Shown here: one piece after another, positions 24,209-32,502 of the stretch
Layout of the letters: every line of letters starts with the position of its first letter
How positions within the stretch are numbered: position 1 is the stretch's first letter
Source of the DNA: Actinomycetota bacterium
Lineage (GTDB): Bacteria > Actinomycetota > Acidimicrobiia > Acidimicrobiales > Ilumatobacteraceae
Assembly (NCBI GenBank): GCA_016870935.1
Contig: VGAB01000005.1
Span: 1 to 38,513 of the forward strand
Reading direction: 5' to 3'
DNA length: 38,513 nucleotides
Translations under genes and position numbers: made by a program
The notes under the pieces: generated by a model
What the model saw: only the letters and a program-made list of their open reading frames with translations
Told to the model about the DNA's origin: nothing
Databases searched by the model: none

Positions 24209-25337
24209 TCGAATCTGCCCGCCTCTTGGCCGAAAACACGATGTAAAACGAACAGGCCGTGCCGAGAACTCCGATCGCACCGACCAATCCAAAGCCAGCG
24301 GCACCCGGAAGCGTCAAGAACACCGCGCACAGGCCGAAACCGACCCACGCCAATTGATTTCGGGTTTCAAATCTTACGAATGCGCGGGCACGGTTCGCGT
24401 CAGGGGCGTTTCTCTGCACGAAAGATTCGAAAGACAATCGACCGATCGAACCCATTCCGTTCGTCACGGCGATCAACACGATGCCTGCAGTTATTCCACC
24501 CACGAGTCCGGCGTAAACACCGACCAGACCGATGACGAGGTAGACGAAAATCATCATCGCCCGCTCCGACATTGTTCGACGCAACAGGGGCGCCACCGAG
24601 TTGGCGATGATCGTCGCCAACGAAGAAAGACCCAGCGCAAGACCGAACCATGCGGTGCCGGCAACTTCGTCGCGCAACCAAAACGCGACATGAAAAAACA
24701 AAAAACCGATGATCCCGCGCAAGACCATCATCAACGCCGCAATTTGGCGAATCGCGGAACTGTGCAACTCCAAAGTTTCGATCGGTTCGACCGGAGTTTG
24801 CACCGTCGCGACTTTGCGCGGCAACTTCAAGGCGAATACGCCCGCCAAACCAAACATCAGAGCCGACATCGCCAGAGTCGCTCGCGCATCAAAAAATTGC
24901 AACAGCGCCGCCGGCACCGCCGCGGCGAAACCGATCAATCCTGAAAGCAGGCCCAACTTGGCGTTGGCGGCGACGAGTTCATCACCATTTTCGACCAGGC
25001 TAGGAACCAGTGCGGTTTTGCTGACGCTATAGGTGCGGGACAAAACCAGTGAGACGAACGCCAGAGCAAAAAGTGTGAGCGATTCGAGCCTCGAGATCAT
25101 CATCAAAACAGTCAGGCATCGCAGTAGACATACCGCGAACACCGTAAGTCTTCGGCCACCTGGTATTCGATCGATAATCGGCCCGATGAACGGTGCCACC
25201 ACAGCAAAAGGTGCGAGGCTCACGGCCAGAAACAACAGCACCCGGCTTCTCGCCGCATCAGGGTCGATCGAGAGAAACAGCGAATCTGCCAACGCCACGG
25301 CGAACGAGGCCTCGCCGCAGGCGATCAAGGCGTGCAC
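24198..25337 (-). CDS. MFS transporter
   Basis: This 379-residue membrane protein has about ten to twelve hydrophobic segments in two halves. MFS features are PFIGPIIDRIPGGRRL (loop 2-3 motif, about residue 55) and LSRTYSVSKTALVPSLV. It has a basic motif around the second-half loop 8-9 region. The substrate cannot be predicted; efflux is the usual role. The start is GTG at 25337; no earlier start codon lies in frame before the regX3 stop region. It lies 53 bases after regX3 on the same strand and may be read from the same message. Its end overlaps the convergent DUF2342 gene. Confidence 0.85.
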   Translation of the reverse strand: MHALIACGEASFAVALADSLFLSIDPDAARSRVLLFLAVSLAPFAVVAPFIGPIIDRIPGGRRLTVFAVCLLRCLTVLMMISRLESLTLFALAFVSLVLSRTYSVSKTALVPSLVENGDELVAANAKLGLLSGLIGFAAAVPAALLQFFDARATLAMSALMFGLAGVFALKLPRKVATVQTPVEPIETLELHSSAIRQIAALMMVLRGIIGFLFFHVAFWLRDEVAGTAWFGLALGLSSLATIIANSVAPLLRRTMSERAMMIFVYLVIGLVGVYAGLVGGITAGIVLIAVTNGMGSIGRLSFESFVQRNAPDANRARAFVRFETRNQLAWVGFGLCAVFLTLPGAAGFGLVGAIGVLGTACSFYIVFSAKRRADSTRD

Positions 25338-25390
25338 CCTGCCAAGTCGCTTGAGTGGCGACGCAGGCGCGAGACCAGTTTTAGTTAGTG

Positions 25391-26110
25391 CTATGCAACA
25401 ATCTTCTCGTATTTGTAGCCGAGACCGCGGATGGTCACCACAAGTTTCGGCTCCGCTGGTTCTTGCTCGATCTTCGCACGAAGGCGTTTGATGTGAACAT
25501 CAAGCGTCTTCGTGTCGCCGTAGTAATCGGTGCCCCAGACACGGTCGATCAAAGTTTCGCGAGTCATCACTCGCCCAGCGTTGGCCATCAGCAAATAGAG
25601 CAACTCGAACTCTTTCAAAGGAAGTTTGGTGACTTGGCCACGAATGGTGACGATATGCCGATCAGGGTCGATTGAAATCGAGCCGATAGACACCGACCCG
25701 ACTCCCGAAGTATCGTCGTCACTTTTCGACAACTCACCTCTGCGCAAAGCCGCCCTCAAACGAGCCACCAACTCGCGCAACCGATAGGGCTTCACGATGT
25801 AGTCGTCGGCGCCAACCTCGAGACCGACGACGGTGTCGATTTCAGAACCCTTGGCGGAGACCATGATGATCGGCACCGAACTTTTCTTTCGAATCTCGCG
25901 ACAGACATCTGTTCCTGAAACTTTGGGCAGCATCACATCCAGAAGCACCGCGTCGGGTCGAACCGAGTCGAACACCGAGAGTGCCTCGGCGCCGTCTCGC
26001 GCCACCTCGATTCGAAACCCTTCTCGCTTCAATCCGACTTGAAGCGCCTCGATGAAAGATTCCTCGTCGTCGATGACCAAAACGGTCGGTAAAGAGTTGG
26101 TGATGCTCAT
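25391..26110 (-). CDS. regX3: Two-component response regulator RegX3 (OmpR family)
   Basis: This 239-residue regulator has a receiver domain with D14-D15, phosphoacceptor Asp58 (AVLLDVMLP), Ser85 and Lys107 (VKPYR), and an OmpR-type winged helix: LPLKEFELLYLL, RETLIDRVWG, and DVHIKRLRAKIE with VTIRGLGYKYE at the end. RegX3 controls the phosphate-starvation response with SenX3. The stop lies 53 bases before the MFS start. Its ATG overlaps the senX3 stop by four bases. PHO-box-like repeats upstream of the operon suggest autoregulation. Confidence 0.93.
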   Translation of the reverse strand: MSITNSLPTVLVIDDEESFIEALQVGLKREGFRIEVARDGAEALSVFDSVRPDAVLLDVMLPKVSGTDVCREIRKKSSVPIIMVSAKGSEIDTVVGLEVGADDYIVKPYRLRELVARLRAALRRGELSKSDDDTSGVGSVSIGSISIDPDRHIVTIRGQVTKLPLKEFELLYLLMANAGRVMTRETLIDRVWGTDYYGDTKTLDVHIKRLRAKIEQEPAEPKLVVTIRGLGYKYEKIVA

Positions 26111-27264
26111 GCCATGACTTCCGTTTCATCCAGAACTTGTTTCACCTCGGTTTTTGCCGCCTTGGGCAAAGTGACCCTGAAAGTCGAACCGACGCCTTCT
26201 TCCGACTTGAGATCGATCGACCCCCCGTGTTCGAGCACGATATGGCGGACTATCGAAAGACCCAAACCCGTGCCGCCTGTCGCCCTGCTTCGGGCCTTGT
26301 CGACTCGATAAAAGCGCTCGAAGATTCTCTTTTGATCTCGCTCAGAAATGCCGATTCCGTGATCTTTCACCGACACGACTATCTCGTCTTTGATGAGCGC
26401 ACTTTCAACCGTCACCATCCCGCCCGACTCGCTGTATTTGATCGCGTTGTCGACCAAATTCGAAAACATCGAGTTGAGTTGCGACCTGTCCCCGCGCACC
26501 CAAAGTTCGACCGAACCGGTCAGAGCGAGTCCGAGGCCTTGTCGCTTAGCCGAGTGTTGGTTGGAACTCACGACCTCGACCAAAACTTGGGCCAAGTCGA
26601 ATTCGCTCCATTCCTCGGTGCCACCAAATTCGATTCGTGATAGATCCAAAAGGTCGTCGACGATTCTCGACATGCGGTGCGACTCGGTGACGATCCTCTC
26701 GGCCAGGCGCCAAACCACCTCTGTCTCGGTCTCGCCGTTCAAAGAATCGGCCAATGCCGCGACCGCGCCGATCGGCGTCTTGAGTTCATGGCTTAAATTG
26801 GCCACGAAATCGGACTGAACGGTTTCAATGCGCGACTTTTCGGTGATGTCTTCGATCGTCACGATCGCCCGTTGACCGCTCATGGCTCGGCCCTGAATCT
26901 TGAAGAATCGCGTCGTGCCCGAGACCGTCTCGAGCACCCGCTCACCCGAGTGATTTTTCTTGACTTCTTTGATCATCTCGTCGACCGCCTGCTCGACCAA
27001 CACGTCGACATACCGAACGCCGGTCATCGAGTTGGCCGCCTTGTTTCGCAAGTTTCGACCCGTGGCAAGCTCGGCGATCACGACGCCGATTGCGAGCATG
27101 TCGAGGGCGTGCATCAGACTTTCGAGTTGATTCTCCTTTTCAACAGCGCCAACATCGGGCGCTCTCGTGTCGTCGCTTGACTTTGTCTTACGAGCGAACT
27201 TCTTGATCAACGCCGCTACAACCAAAGCAGTCAACGCACCCGAGGCGAAATAGAAAAGGTTCAC
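26107..27264 (-). CDS. senX3: Sensor histidine kinase SenX3
   Basis: The 385-residue membrane kinase has one N-terminal hydrophobic segment (about 3-22), a PAS-like region (about 50-142), the dimerisation helix with phospho-His159 (VANLSHELKTPIGAV), and a HATPase domain with N-box (NLVDNAIKYSE), VSVKDHGIGIS (G1) and TGGTGLGLSIVRHI (G2). Only one clear membrane helix is present; in mycobacteria SenX3 has an extra segment. The start is GTG at 27264, 12 bases after the phoU stop. The gene overlaps regX3 by four bases. It is expected to sense phosphate state through PhoU and the Pst transporter, which is not in the window. Confidence 0.92.
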   Translation of the reverse strand: MNLFYFASGALTALVVAALIKKFARKTKSSDDTRAPDVGAVEKENQLESLMHALDMLAIGVVIAELATGRNLRNKAANSMTGVRYVDVLVEQAVDEMIKEVKKNHSGERVLETVSGTTRFFKIQGRAMSGQRAIVTIEDITEKSRIETVQSDFVANLSHELKTPIGAVAALADSLNGETETEVVWRLAERIVTESHRMSRIVDDLLDLSRIEFGGTEEWSEFDLAQVLVEVVSSNQHSAKRQGLGLALTGSVELWVRGDRSQLNSMFSNLVDNAIKYSESGGMVTVESALIKDEIVVSVKDHGIGISERDQKRIFERFYRVDKARSRATGGTGLGLSIVRHIVLEHGGSIDLKSEEGVGSTFRVTLPKAAKTEVKQVLDETEVMA

Positions 27265-27276
27265 AACGCTTACGGA

Positions 27277-28008
27277 TCAACTTTCTTGTTTCGGACGCAA
27301 CAGCTCTCCGGTCATGTCTCCGACCCGGGCTTTGTATCTTTCGATGCCACCTCGCTCACGAACCCAACCTGTCACGATGAACCTGGTTTTCTCGCTGACA
27401 TTGACCGCATGATCACCGATGCGCTCATAAAAGCGGGCCACGACGGCAAGCTGAACCGCAACCTGAAGATCGATCTTGGTCTTCGAGTGAGACTCGAATA
27501 TTTGTTGGATGAATTGTCGGTGCAGGCTGTCGAGATAAGAATCCATGTCGTCGATGGCGGCGGCCTTGGCCGAATCGTTCTGCTCGAAGGCTTCCATGGT
27601 CGCGGCGAACAGGTTTTGTGCCTGTTCGCTCATTTTTGAAATCACCCCGCGCAGCATCGGGTCGACGTCATGACCGTAAATTCGACGGGCGGCCTTGCAA
27701 ATGTTGACGACCAAATCGGCCGAGCGCTCGAGTTCACCGGTGATCTTGATAATCGAGATCAATTGTCTCAGGTCGGTCGCCACGGGTGACTGCAACGCCA
27801 ATATCTCGAAACACGAAGCCTCTAGTTCCGCGCTGCGACCGTCGAACTCGTCGTCGGCCTGAACCAGATAATCGGCACCCTCGAGGTCGCCGCTCAACAA
27901 CACTGCTGTCGCCCTCGGTATCGACTCGGTCAGCGAGGCGCCGAGCCGAATTATCTCGGCACGAACAGAATCAAGGTCGTTATGAAAACTCTTTCGAATT
28001 TCATCCAT
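27277..28008 (-). CDS. phoU: Phosphate signalling protein PhoU
   Basis: PhoU links the Pst transporter to the sensor kinase and damps the phosphate response. The 243-residue protein has two three-helix-bundle repeats. Features include DEFDGRSAELEASCFEILALQSPVATDLRQLISIIKITGELERSADLVVNICK (about residues 50-103) and, in the second repeat, VAVQLAVVARFYERIGDHAVNVSEKTRF, each with the (E/D)RIxDxxxx metal-cluster pattern. The ATG at 28008 is preceded by AAAGG at 8 bases. It is the first gene of phoU-senX3-regX3 and follows the PHO-box-like repeats. Confidence 0.95.
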   Translation of the reverse strand: MDEIRKSFHNDLDSVRAEIIRLGASLTESIPRATAVLLSGDLEGADYLVQADDEFDGRSAELEASCFEILALQSPVATDLRQLISIIKITGELERSADLVVNICKAARRIYGHDVDPMLRGVISKMSEQAQNLFAATMEAFEQNDSAKAAAIDDMDSYLDSLHRQFIQQIFESHSKTKIDLQVAVQLAVVARFYERIGDHAVNVSEKTRFIVTGWVRERGGIERYKARVGDMTGELLRPKQES

Positions 28009-28086
28009 GACTTCGGCCTTTCGATTAACTCACGCTCAACCCGACTAAAGATTTGACTTTCTTGCGCTTAACGGTAGCCCAAGAAT

Positions 28087-28126
28087 GGTGAACCCTGTCT
28101 GTCCTCAAGGTTGCCGACGGGTGAAC
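28087..28126 (-). promoter_or_regulatory. PHO-box-like direct repeat upstream of phoU
   Basis: Read on the minus strand, GTTCACC occurs at 28126-28120 and again at 28093-28087. The start-to-start distance is 33 bases, three units of the 11-base PHO-box period. GTTCACC is the unit bound by PhoP in Streptomyces and similar units are bound by RegX3 in mycobacteria. The middle units are weak (GGCAACC, GGACAGA). The nearer copy lies 79 bases before the phoU start. Direct repeats of this kind are a strong hint of RegX3 control of its own operon; the far copy lies six bases past the ppk1 stop. Confidence 0.6.
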
Positions 28127-28132
28127 TGGCGA

Positions 28133-30244
28133 CTACCGAACTTGGGTCGTGACAACCCATTCGTGTAACTGCTGTTGTGCGTCTAAACACTGACCGTCGC
28201 GGCAAACTCTGCGCCAGAGATCGTCGTCGCCAAGGGCGAAATGTTCGACCCCATCGTCGAGCAAGAATCCAAGCACCTTGTCCAACCATGCGCGATGCTT
28301 CGGGTGGGTCAACGGCACCAGAACCTCGACGCGACCATCGAGGTTGCGGCCCATCAAGTCGGCCGAACCGATCAAATGCAGGGGCGAGCCGTCTTCGAGA
28401 CCGTGTTCGAATCGGTAAATCCGTGAGTGTTCGAGATAACGCCCGAGTATCGAACGAACCCGAATGTTCTCGGACATTCCTGGCACGCCGGCCCGCAGGC
28501 AACAGATGCCGCGCACGACCAAATCGATTTTTACTCCGGCGTTGCTCGCCATATACAACGCATCGATCACCGAAGGGTCTGAAATCGAGTTCAGTTTCAG
28601 CGCGATTCTGCCGTCAGCACCGTGGCTCGCCTCACGATGAATGAGTTCGAGAATACGCGGACGCAACTGATGCGGGGCGACGAACAACCGCAGATAATCG
28701 GGCTCTTTCGCGAAGCCGGTCAGATAATTGAAAAGTTCCGTGGCGTCGGCGCCGATCTGTTCCTCGCAGGTGAAAAACCCGATGTCTTCATACAACCGTG
28801 CGGTCGCCGAGTTGTAGTTTCCCGTGCCGATGTGCACATACCTGCGCATCTGGTCGTTGTCTTCGCGCACCACCAAAATGCACTTCGAGTGCGTCTTCAG
28901 GCCGACGATGCCGTAGGTGACATGCACGCCCGCATACTCAAGTTCTTTGGCCCAAGCGATATTGCGTGCCTCGTCGAATCGAGCCTTGATTTCAAGCACC
29001 ACCGCCACCTGCTTGCCTGCCTCCGCCGCGCGCACCAGTTGTTTGGCGATCGAAGAGTCGCCCGAGGTTCGATAGAGCGTCATCTTTATCGAGTGAACTT
29101 TCGGGTCGTTGGCCGCCTGCTCGACGAACGCTTCGACCGAGGACGAGAACGACTCGTGCGGGTGATGTACCAGCAATTGGCGTTCTCGAATCACCTGAAA
29201 GATGCTTTGGCCGTTGAACTCGGCGGCGGCGAGCCGACCCGCGGTCAGCGGTGGCCAAGGTTTGTAACGCAAATCGGGCTGATCCAACGAGGCGAGTTGA
29301 TTCAACGCGTTCATCTCGATCATCCCGTGATGAAAAGTGACGTCGTCGGTCTCCAACTCGAGTTCTTCGCACATCAAGTCGAGCACTTCTTGCGAGGTTC
29401 CCCGCGGAATCTCGAGTCTTACCGCTCGACCGAAGCGCCTTCGTCGCAGCTCCATCTCGACCGCGGCCAACAGGTCTTCGGCATCTTCGTCGTCGAGCGA
29501 AAGATCTGCGTTACGGGTCACCCTGAAGACAAAACACTGCTCGATCGTCATGCCTTGAAACAGGCGACCCATGTTCGCCGAGATGATCTCTTCTAGCAAC
29601 ACGAACTTTTGACCGTCACCGATTCGAACGAATCGCGGAAGATTCTTCGGCACCTTCAATCGGGCGAACCTTTGGTCGCCTGTGTTCGGGTCGCGCGCGA
29701 CAACGGCGAGATTCAACGCCAGGTTCGAGATATACGGAAACGGATGCGCCGGATCGACAACCAACGGTGTCAATACCGGAAAAATCTTCTGATCGAAGAG
29801 GATCGAGAGATTCGTCTTTTCGACTGCTTCGAGTTCTGACCAAGGGGTGATGAAAATTCGGGCCCGCGCCAATTCTGGCAACAACTCGTTTGACCAGACC
29901 TCGTGCTGACTGTCGACGAAACCCTGCGTGCGCAGAGTGATCTGCCGTAGTTGCTCGTGCGGCGTCAAACCGTCTGGCGTCGCCGTGACAACCTCGCCCG
30001 CCACCTGATCTTTCAAAGCCGCGACTCTGATCTGATAGAACTCGTCGAGATTCGAGCAGCAAATCGCCAAAAATCTGCACCGTTCGAGAAGCGGCACATT
30101 CTTGTTCTGTGAAAGTGTCAGAACCCGGTCGTTGAAGTCGAGCCAACTCAGTTCGCGATTGATGTATTTCTTTTCGATACCCGCATCATAAGAATCGGTC
30201 GGAATCTGACTCGCGGCAGAGAAGCGATTTCGCCAAAATGTCAT
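28133..30244 (-). CDS. ppk1: Polyphosphate kinase 1
   Basis: PPK1 makes inorganic polyphosphate from ATP and can run in reverse. The 703-residue protein begins with YINRELSWLDFNDRVL, and shows VLTPLVVDPAHPFPYISNLALNLAV, VHHPHESFSSSVEAFVEQA, KMTLYRTSGDSSIAKQL, ARFDEARNIAWAKELE, the phosphohistidine loop GLKTHSKCIL, and VHIGTGNYNSATARLYEDIGFFT. These follow the N, H, C1 and C2 domain order. The ATG at 30244 lies 57 bases after the upstream 100-aa gene on the same strand. ppx is divergent from that gene. Together with the phosphate operon below, this is a polyphosphate unit. Confidence 0.97.
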   Translation of the reverse strand: MTFWRNRFSAASQIPTDSYDAGIEKKYINRELSWLDFNDRVLTLSQNKNVPLLERCRFLAICCSNLDEFYQIRVAALKDQVAGEVVTATPDGLTPHEQLRQITLRTQGFVDSQHEVWSNELLPELARARIFITPWSELEAVEKTNLSILFDQKIFPVLTPLVVDPAHPFPYISNLALNLAVVARDPNTGDQRFARLKVPKNLPRFVRIGDGQKFVLLEEIISANMGRLFQGMTIEQCFVFRVTRNADLSLDDEDAEDLLAAVEMELRRRRFGRAVRLEIPRGTSQEVLDLMCEELELETDDVTFHHGMIEMNALNQLASLDQPDLRYKPWPPLTAGRLAAAEFNGQSIFQVIRERQLLVHHPHESFSSSVEAFVEQAANDPKVHSIKMTLYRTSGDSSIAKQLVRAAEAGKQVAVVLEIKARFDEARNIAWAKELEYAGVHVTYGIVGLKTHSKCILVVREDNDQMRRYVHIGTGNYNSATARLYEDIGFFTCEEQIGADATELFNYLTGFAKEPDYLRLFVAPHQLRPRILELIHREASHGADGRIALKLNSISDPSVIDALYMASNAGVKIDLVVRGICCLRAGVPGMSENIRVRSILGRYLEHSRIYRFEHGLEDGSPLHLIGSADLMGRNLDGRVEVLVPLTHPKHRAWLDKVLGFLLDDGVEHFALGDDDLWRRVCRDGQCLDAQQQLHEWVVTTQVR

Positions 30245-30301
30245 CTGATTTTCATTTCAAAGCCACTCGCTGTCGAAATCTCGGCGACTTCCTTGGGTGA
30301 A

Positions 30302-30604
30302 TTACTCGCCGTTTGACGACGCCGGTGTCTCTGCGTTCACGGCATAGCCGAGCTCCCACTCGATGCTGATGCGCTCACGCTCGGCATCTTTGTTGACACG
30401 TTCTTGATTGCGCCGGAACTGCGGGTCATTGCGCGGCAACAAAATCAAACGAGCCAAGGTGCGAGCGCGAAAATCTTCGAGCAGATTCTGGTCGCCATAG
30501 TCGCCATATACCTCCCAATGCGGCGACGCCGGGCCCAGATAAACAATTCGAGCATGACCGCGTGGCGGCTCGCTCAAGGTTGGGGCCTCCGAAAAACTCG
30601 ACAT
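30302..30604 (-). CDS. Small protein of unknown function upstream of ppk1
   Basis: This 100-residue protein has no membrane segment or signal peptide. The first half holds RGHARIVYLGPASPHWEVYGDYG and the second is charged (ARLILLPRNDPQFRRNQERVNKDAERERISIEWELG). I do not recognise it. The frame is open upstream to 30781, into ppx on the other strand, but AAAGGTG at 30609-30615 places the start at ATG 30604 (six-base spacing); ATG 30607 is the alternative. It lies 57 bases before ppk1 and divergent from ppx, so a role in polyphosphate metabolism is likely. Confidence 0.65.
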   Translation of the reverse strand: MSSFSEAPTLSEPPRGHARIVYLGPASPHWEVYGDYGDQNLLEDFRARTLARLILLPRNDPQFRRNQERVNKDAERERISIEWELGYAVNAETPASSNGE

Positions 30605-30614
30605 CATGCACCTT

Positions 30615-30630
30615 TCAAAAGAACTTTTGA
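30615..30630. promoter_or_regulatory. 16-base palindrome in the divergent ppk1-operon/ppx promoter region
   Basis: TCAAAAG (30615-30621), AA, CTTTTGA (30624-30630) form a perfect seven-base inverted repeat with a two-base centre. It lies 11 bases before the start of the 100-aa gene on the minus strand and 48 bases before ppx. The form fits a dimeric regulator binding site rather than a terminator, but no regulator is known for it. This is inference from pattern only. Confidence 0.35.
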
Positions 30631-30677
30631 GGCTGTTGATGCTATCGCCAAAGCGTCGCCTCCTAAGATGAGCATTC

Positions 30678-32228
30678 GTGGGGGCTGATCCGAACAAGAT
30701 CATTGCCGCACTCGACATTGGCACCAACAGTTTCCACCTCGTGGTGGCTAAACCCGTCGAAACGGGATTCGAGGTGATCACGACCGAAAAAGATGTGGTG
30801 CGTTTGGGTCATGGCGCCGGCGACATGAAACAACTCGAACCCGACGCGATCGAACGCGGTTTGTCTTCGCTCAAAAGAATGCGCGAGATAGCCGCGACAA
30901 ACAACGCGGATTTGCGCGCCGTGGCGACGAGCGCCGTTCGTGAGGCGAAGAATCGCGGAGAATTCATCAAGCGGGCCCGAAAAGAGGCCGGGGTGGAAAT
31001 CGAGGTCATTTCGGGCATCGAAGAGGCTCGTCTCATATATATGGGTGCAAAGTTCGCGGTTGCCGTCGGCGACCAACCGATGTTGTTGGTCGATATCGGT
31101 GGCGGCTCGACCGAAATTGTCGTCGCCTCGGGTGACGAGATACATCTTTCTCGCAGTTTCAAACTCGGTGCGGTTCGTCTGACCGACCGCTTTTTCACCA
31201 CCGATGCCCTGCACCCGAGCGCCGTGAGCAGTTGCCGAAAATTCGTGCGATCGATGCTCGCCACGATCAAACCCGAGGTCAACGAACTTGGCTTCGAGGT
31301 CGCCGTGGGGTCTTCCGGCACCGTCGAGGCCCTGGCCAAACTGATACGCCGTCTCAACAACGAGCCCGAGCCCAAGACTTTCAACCGATACGAGTTCGCG
31401 GTCGGCGACCTGACCAAAACTCTCGAGTCGCTCGCGGATACCCCTACCGTCAAGGATCGCGCAAAGCGATTCGGCCTTGAGGCTTCCCGCGCCGACATCA
31501 TTCTTGCGGGTGCGATAATCCTCGAAGGTGTAGCGCTCTCGTTCGACATCAAAAAATTCGTTTACTCCGACTATGCGTTGCGCGAGGGCGTGCTGTTCGA
31601 CACACTCGCCCGTGAAAACCTGCTCACCCACCCCGAAGATGTCGACCCAGCGATGCTGAGCATCAAGCAGTTGGCCGACCGTTGCGATGATCGACCGGAG
31701 CATTCGATGCACACGGCAAAAATTGCCGTGTCACTTTTCGACAGCCTGCAGAAGCGCCTCAAACTTCCGCCGAATTCGCGGCGATATCTCGAGGCCGCCG
31801 CGATCTTGGCAAATGTCGGCGTGGTCATCTCGCATTCAAAACATCACATGCACTCTTACTATGTGATCAGGAATTCGGAACTGGTCGGGCTGACCGATCG
31901 CGAAATCGAGTTGATTGCCGTAATTGCCCGGTACCACCGCAAGAGCGCACCCAAACAGACGCACCCCGAGTTTGCGAACCTCTCTGACTCAGATCAACAA
32001 CTCGTCAGGTCTTTGGCGGCGATTCTAAGAATCGCGATTGGTCTCGATCGAACCCAAGATGGTCGGGTCAAATCGGTGAGCGTTCGCGCCGAAGACAAGC
32101 AATTTTTGATCTTCGCAAAAGCATCGGCGAAAGCCGATCTTGAACTCAATCTTTACGCCGCGAACGAGCGACGCGGTCTATTGTCAGAAATACTCGGGAC
32201 GAAAGTTAAAGTTCTCGCCCTCAAGTAG
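30678..32228 (+). CDS. ppx: Exopolyphosphatase (Ppx/GppA family)
   Basis: Ppx removes terminal phosphates from polyphosphate or hydrolyses pppGpp. The 516-residue protein has an N-terminal Ppx/GppA domain: ALDIGTNSFHLVVAK (phosphate-1, from residue 10), GIEEARLIYMGAKFA, LLVDIGGGSTEIVVA (phosphate-2), and VGSSGTVEALAKL. A C-terminal HD-like domain follows from about residue 330, with EHSMHTAKIAVSLFDSL and HHMHSYYVIRNSELVGLTDREIELIAVIARYHR. The length is like E. coli Ppx. The start is GTG at 30678, divergent from the 100-aa gene and ppk1, so synthesis and breakdown of polyphosphate are encoded back to back. Confidence 0.92.
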   Translation: MGADPNKIIAALDIGTNSFHLVVAKPVETGFEVITTEKDVVRLGHGAGDMKQLEPDAIERGLSSLKRMREIAATNNADLRAVATSAVREAKNRGEFIKRARKEAGVEIEVISGIEEARLIYMGAKFAVAVGDQPMLLVDIGGGSTEIVVASGDEIHLSRSFKLGAVRLTDRFFTTDALHPSAVSSCRKFVRSMLATIKPEVNELGFEVAVGSSGTVEALAKLIRRLNNEPEPKTFNRYEFAVGDLTKTLESLADTPTVKDRAKRFGLEASRADIILAGAIILEGVALSFDIKKFVYSDYALREGVLFDTLARENLLTHPEDVDPAMLSIKQLADRCDDRPEHSMHTAKIAVSLFDSLQKRLKLPPNSRRYLEAAAILANVGVVISHSKHHMHSYYVIRNSELVGLTDREIELIAVIARYHRKSAPKQTHPEFANLSDSDQQLVRSLAAILRIAIGLDRTQDGRVKSVSVRAEDKQFLIFAKASAKADLELNLYAANERRGLLSEILGTKVKVLALK

Positions 32229-32276
32229 TCGTGAGAAGTAGTCGCGGAGCTGGCTCGCCCGCAACCAAGCGCGAGA

Positions 32277-32456
32277 CTATTTCGAGTCTGGTTTTGGCGT
32301 TTCGTCTTTTTTCGATTCAGCCAGACCCTCGGCGAGACCTTTTTTGAGTTCGCTCTGGGCTTTGCCGAGATTGCGGGCGATTTTCGGAAGACGCGAGCCG
32401 CCGAAAAGCACTACAACCAACAGGACGATGATCCATATTTCTGGGCCGTTGAACAT
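32277..32456 (-). CDS. tatA: Sec-independent protein translocase TatA
   Basis: TatA forms the pore of the twin-arginine export system. The 59-residue protein has an N-terminal membrane helix (residues 4-20, EIWIIVLLVVVLFGG), the conserved FG hinge, then the amphipathic helix SRLPKIARNLGKAQSELKKGL and a charged tail. This is the short TatA layout. The start is ATG at 32456; the gene is under 60 residues and easily missed. It converges on ppx with 48 bases between and diverges from the formimidoyltransferase-like gene. No tatB or tatC is in the window. Confidence 0.93.
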   Translation of the reverse strand: MFNGPEIWIIVLLVVVLFGGSRLPKIARNLGKAQSELKKGLAEGLAESKKDETPKPDSK

Positions 32457-32502
32457 GAGCCAACCCTAGCACCGGTCGCCGAGAATGCGCTAAGCAATAA
32501 AG

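Noticed and set aside
32229-32276. Terminator between ppx and tatA
   Set aside because: TAGTC-GCG and CGCGAGACTA pair only with a two-base bulge and a long loop, and there is no T-tract.
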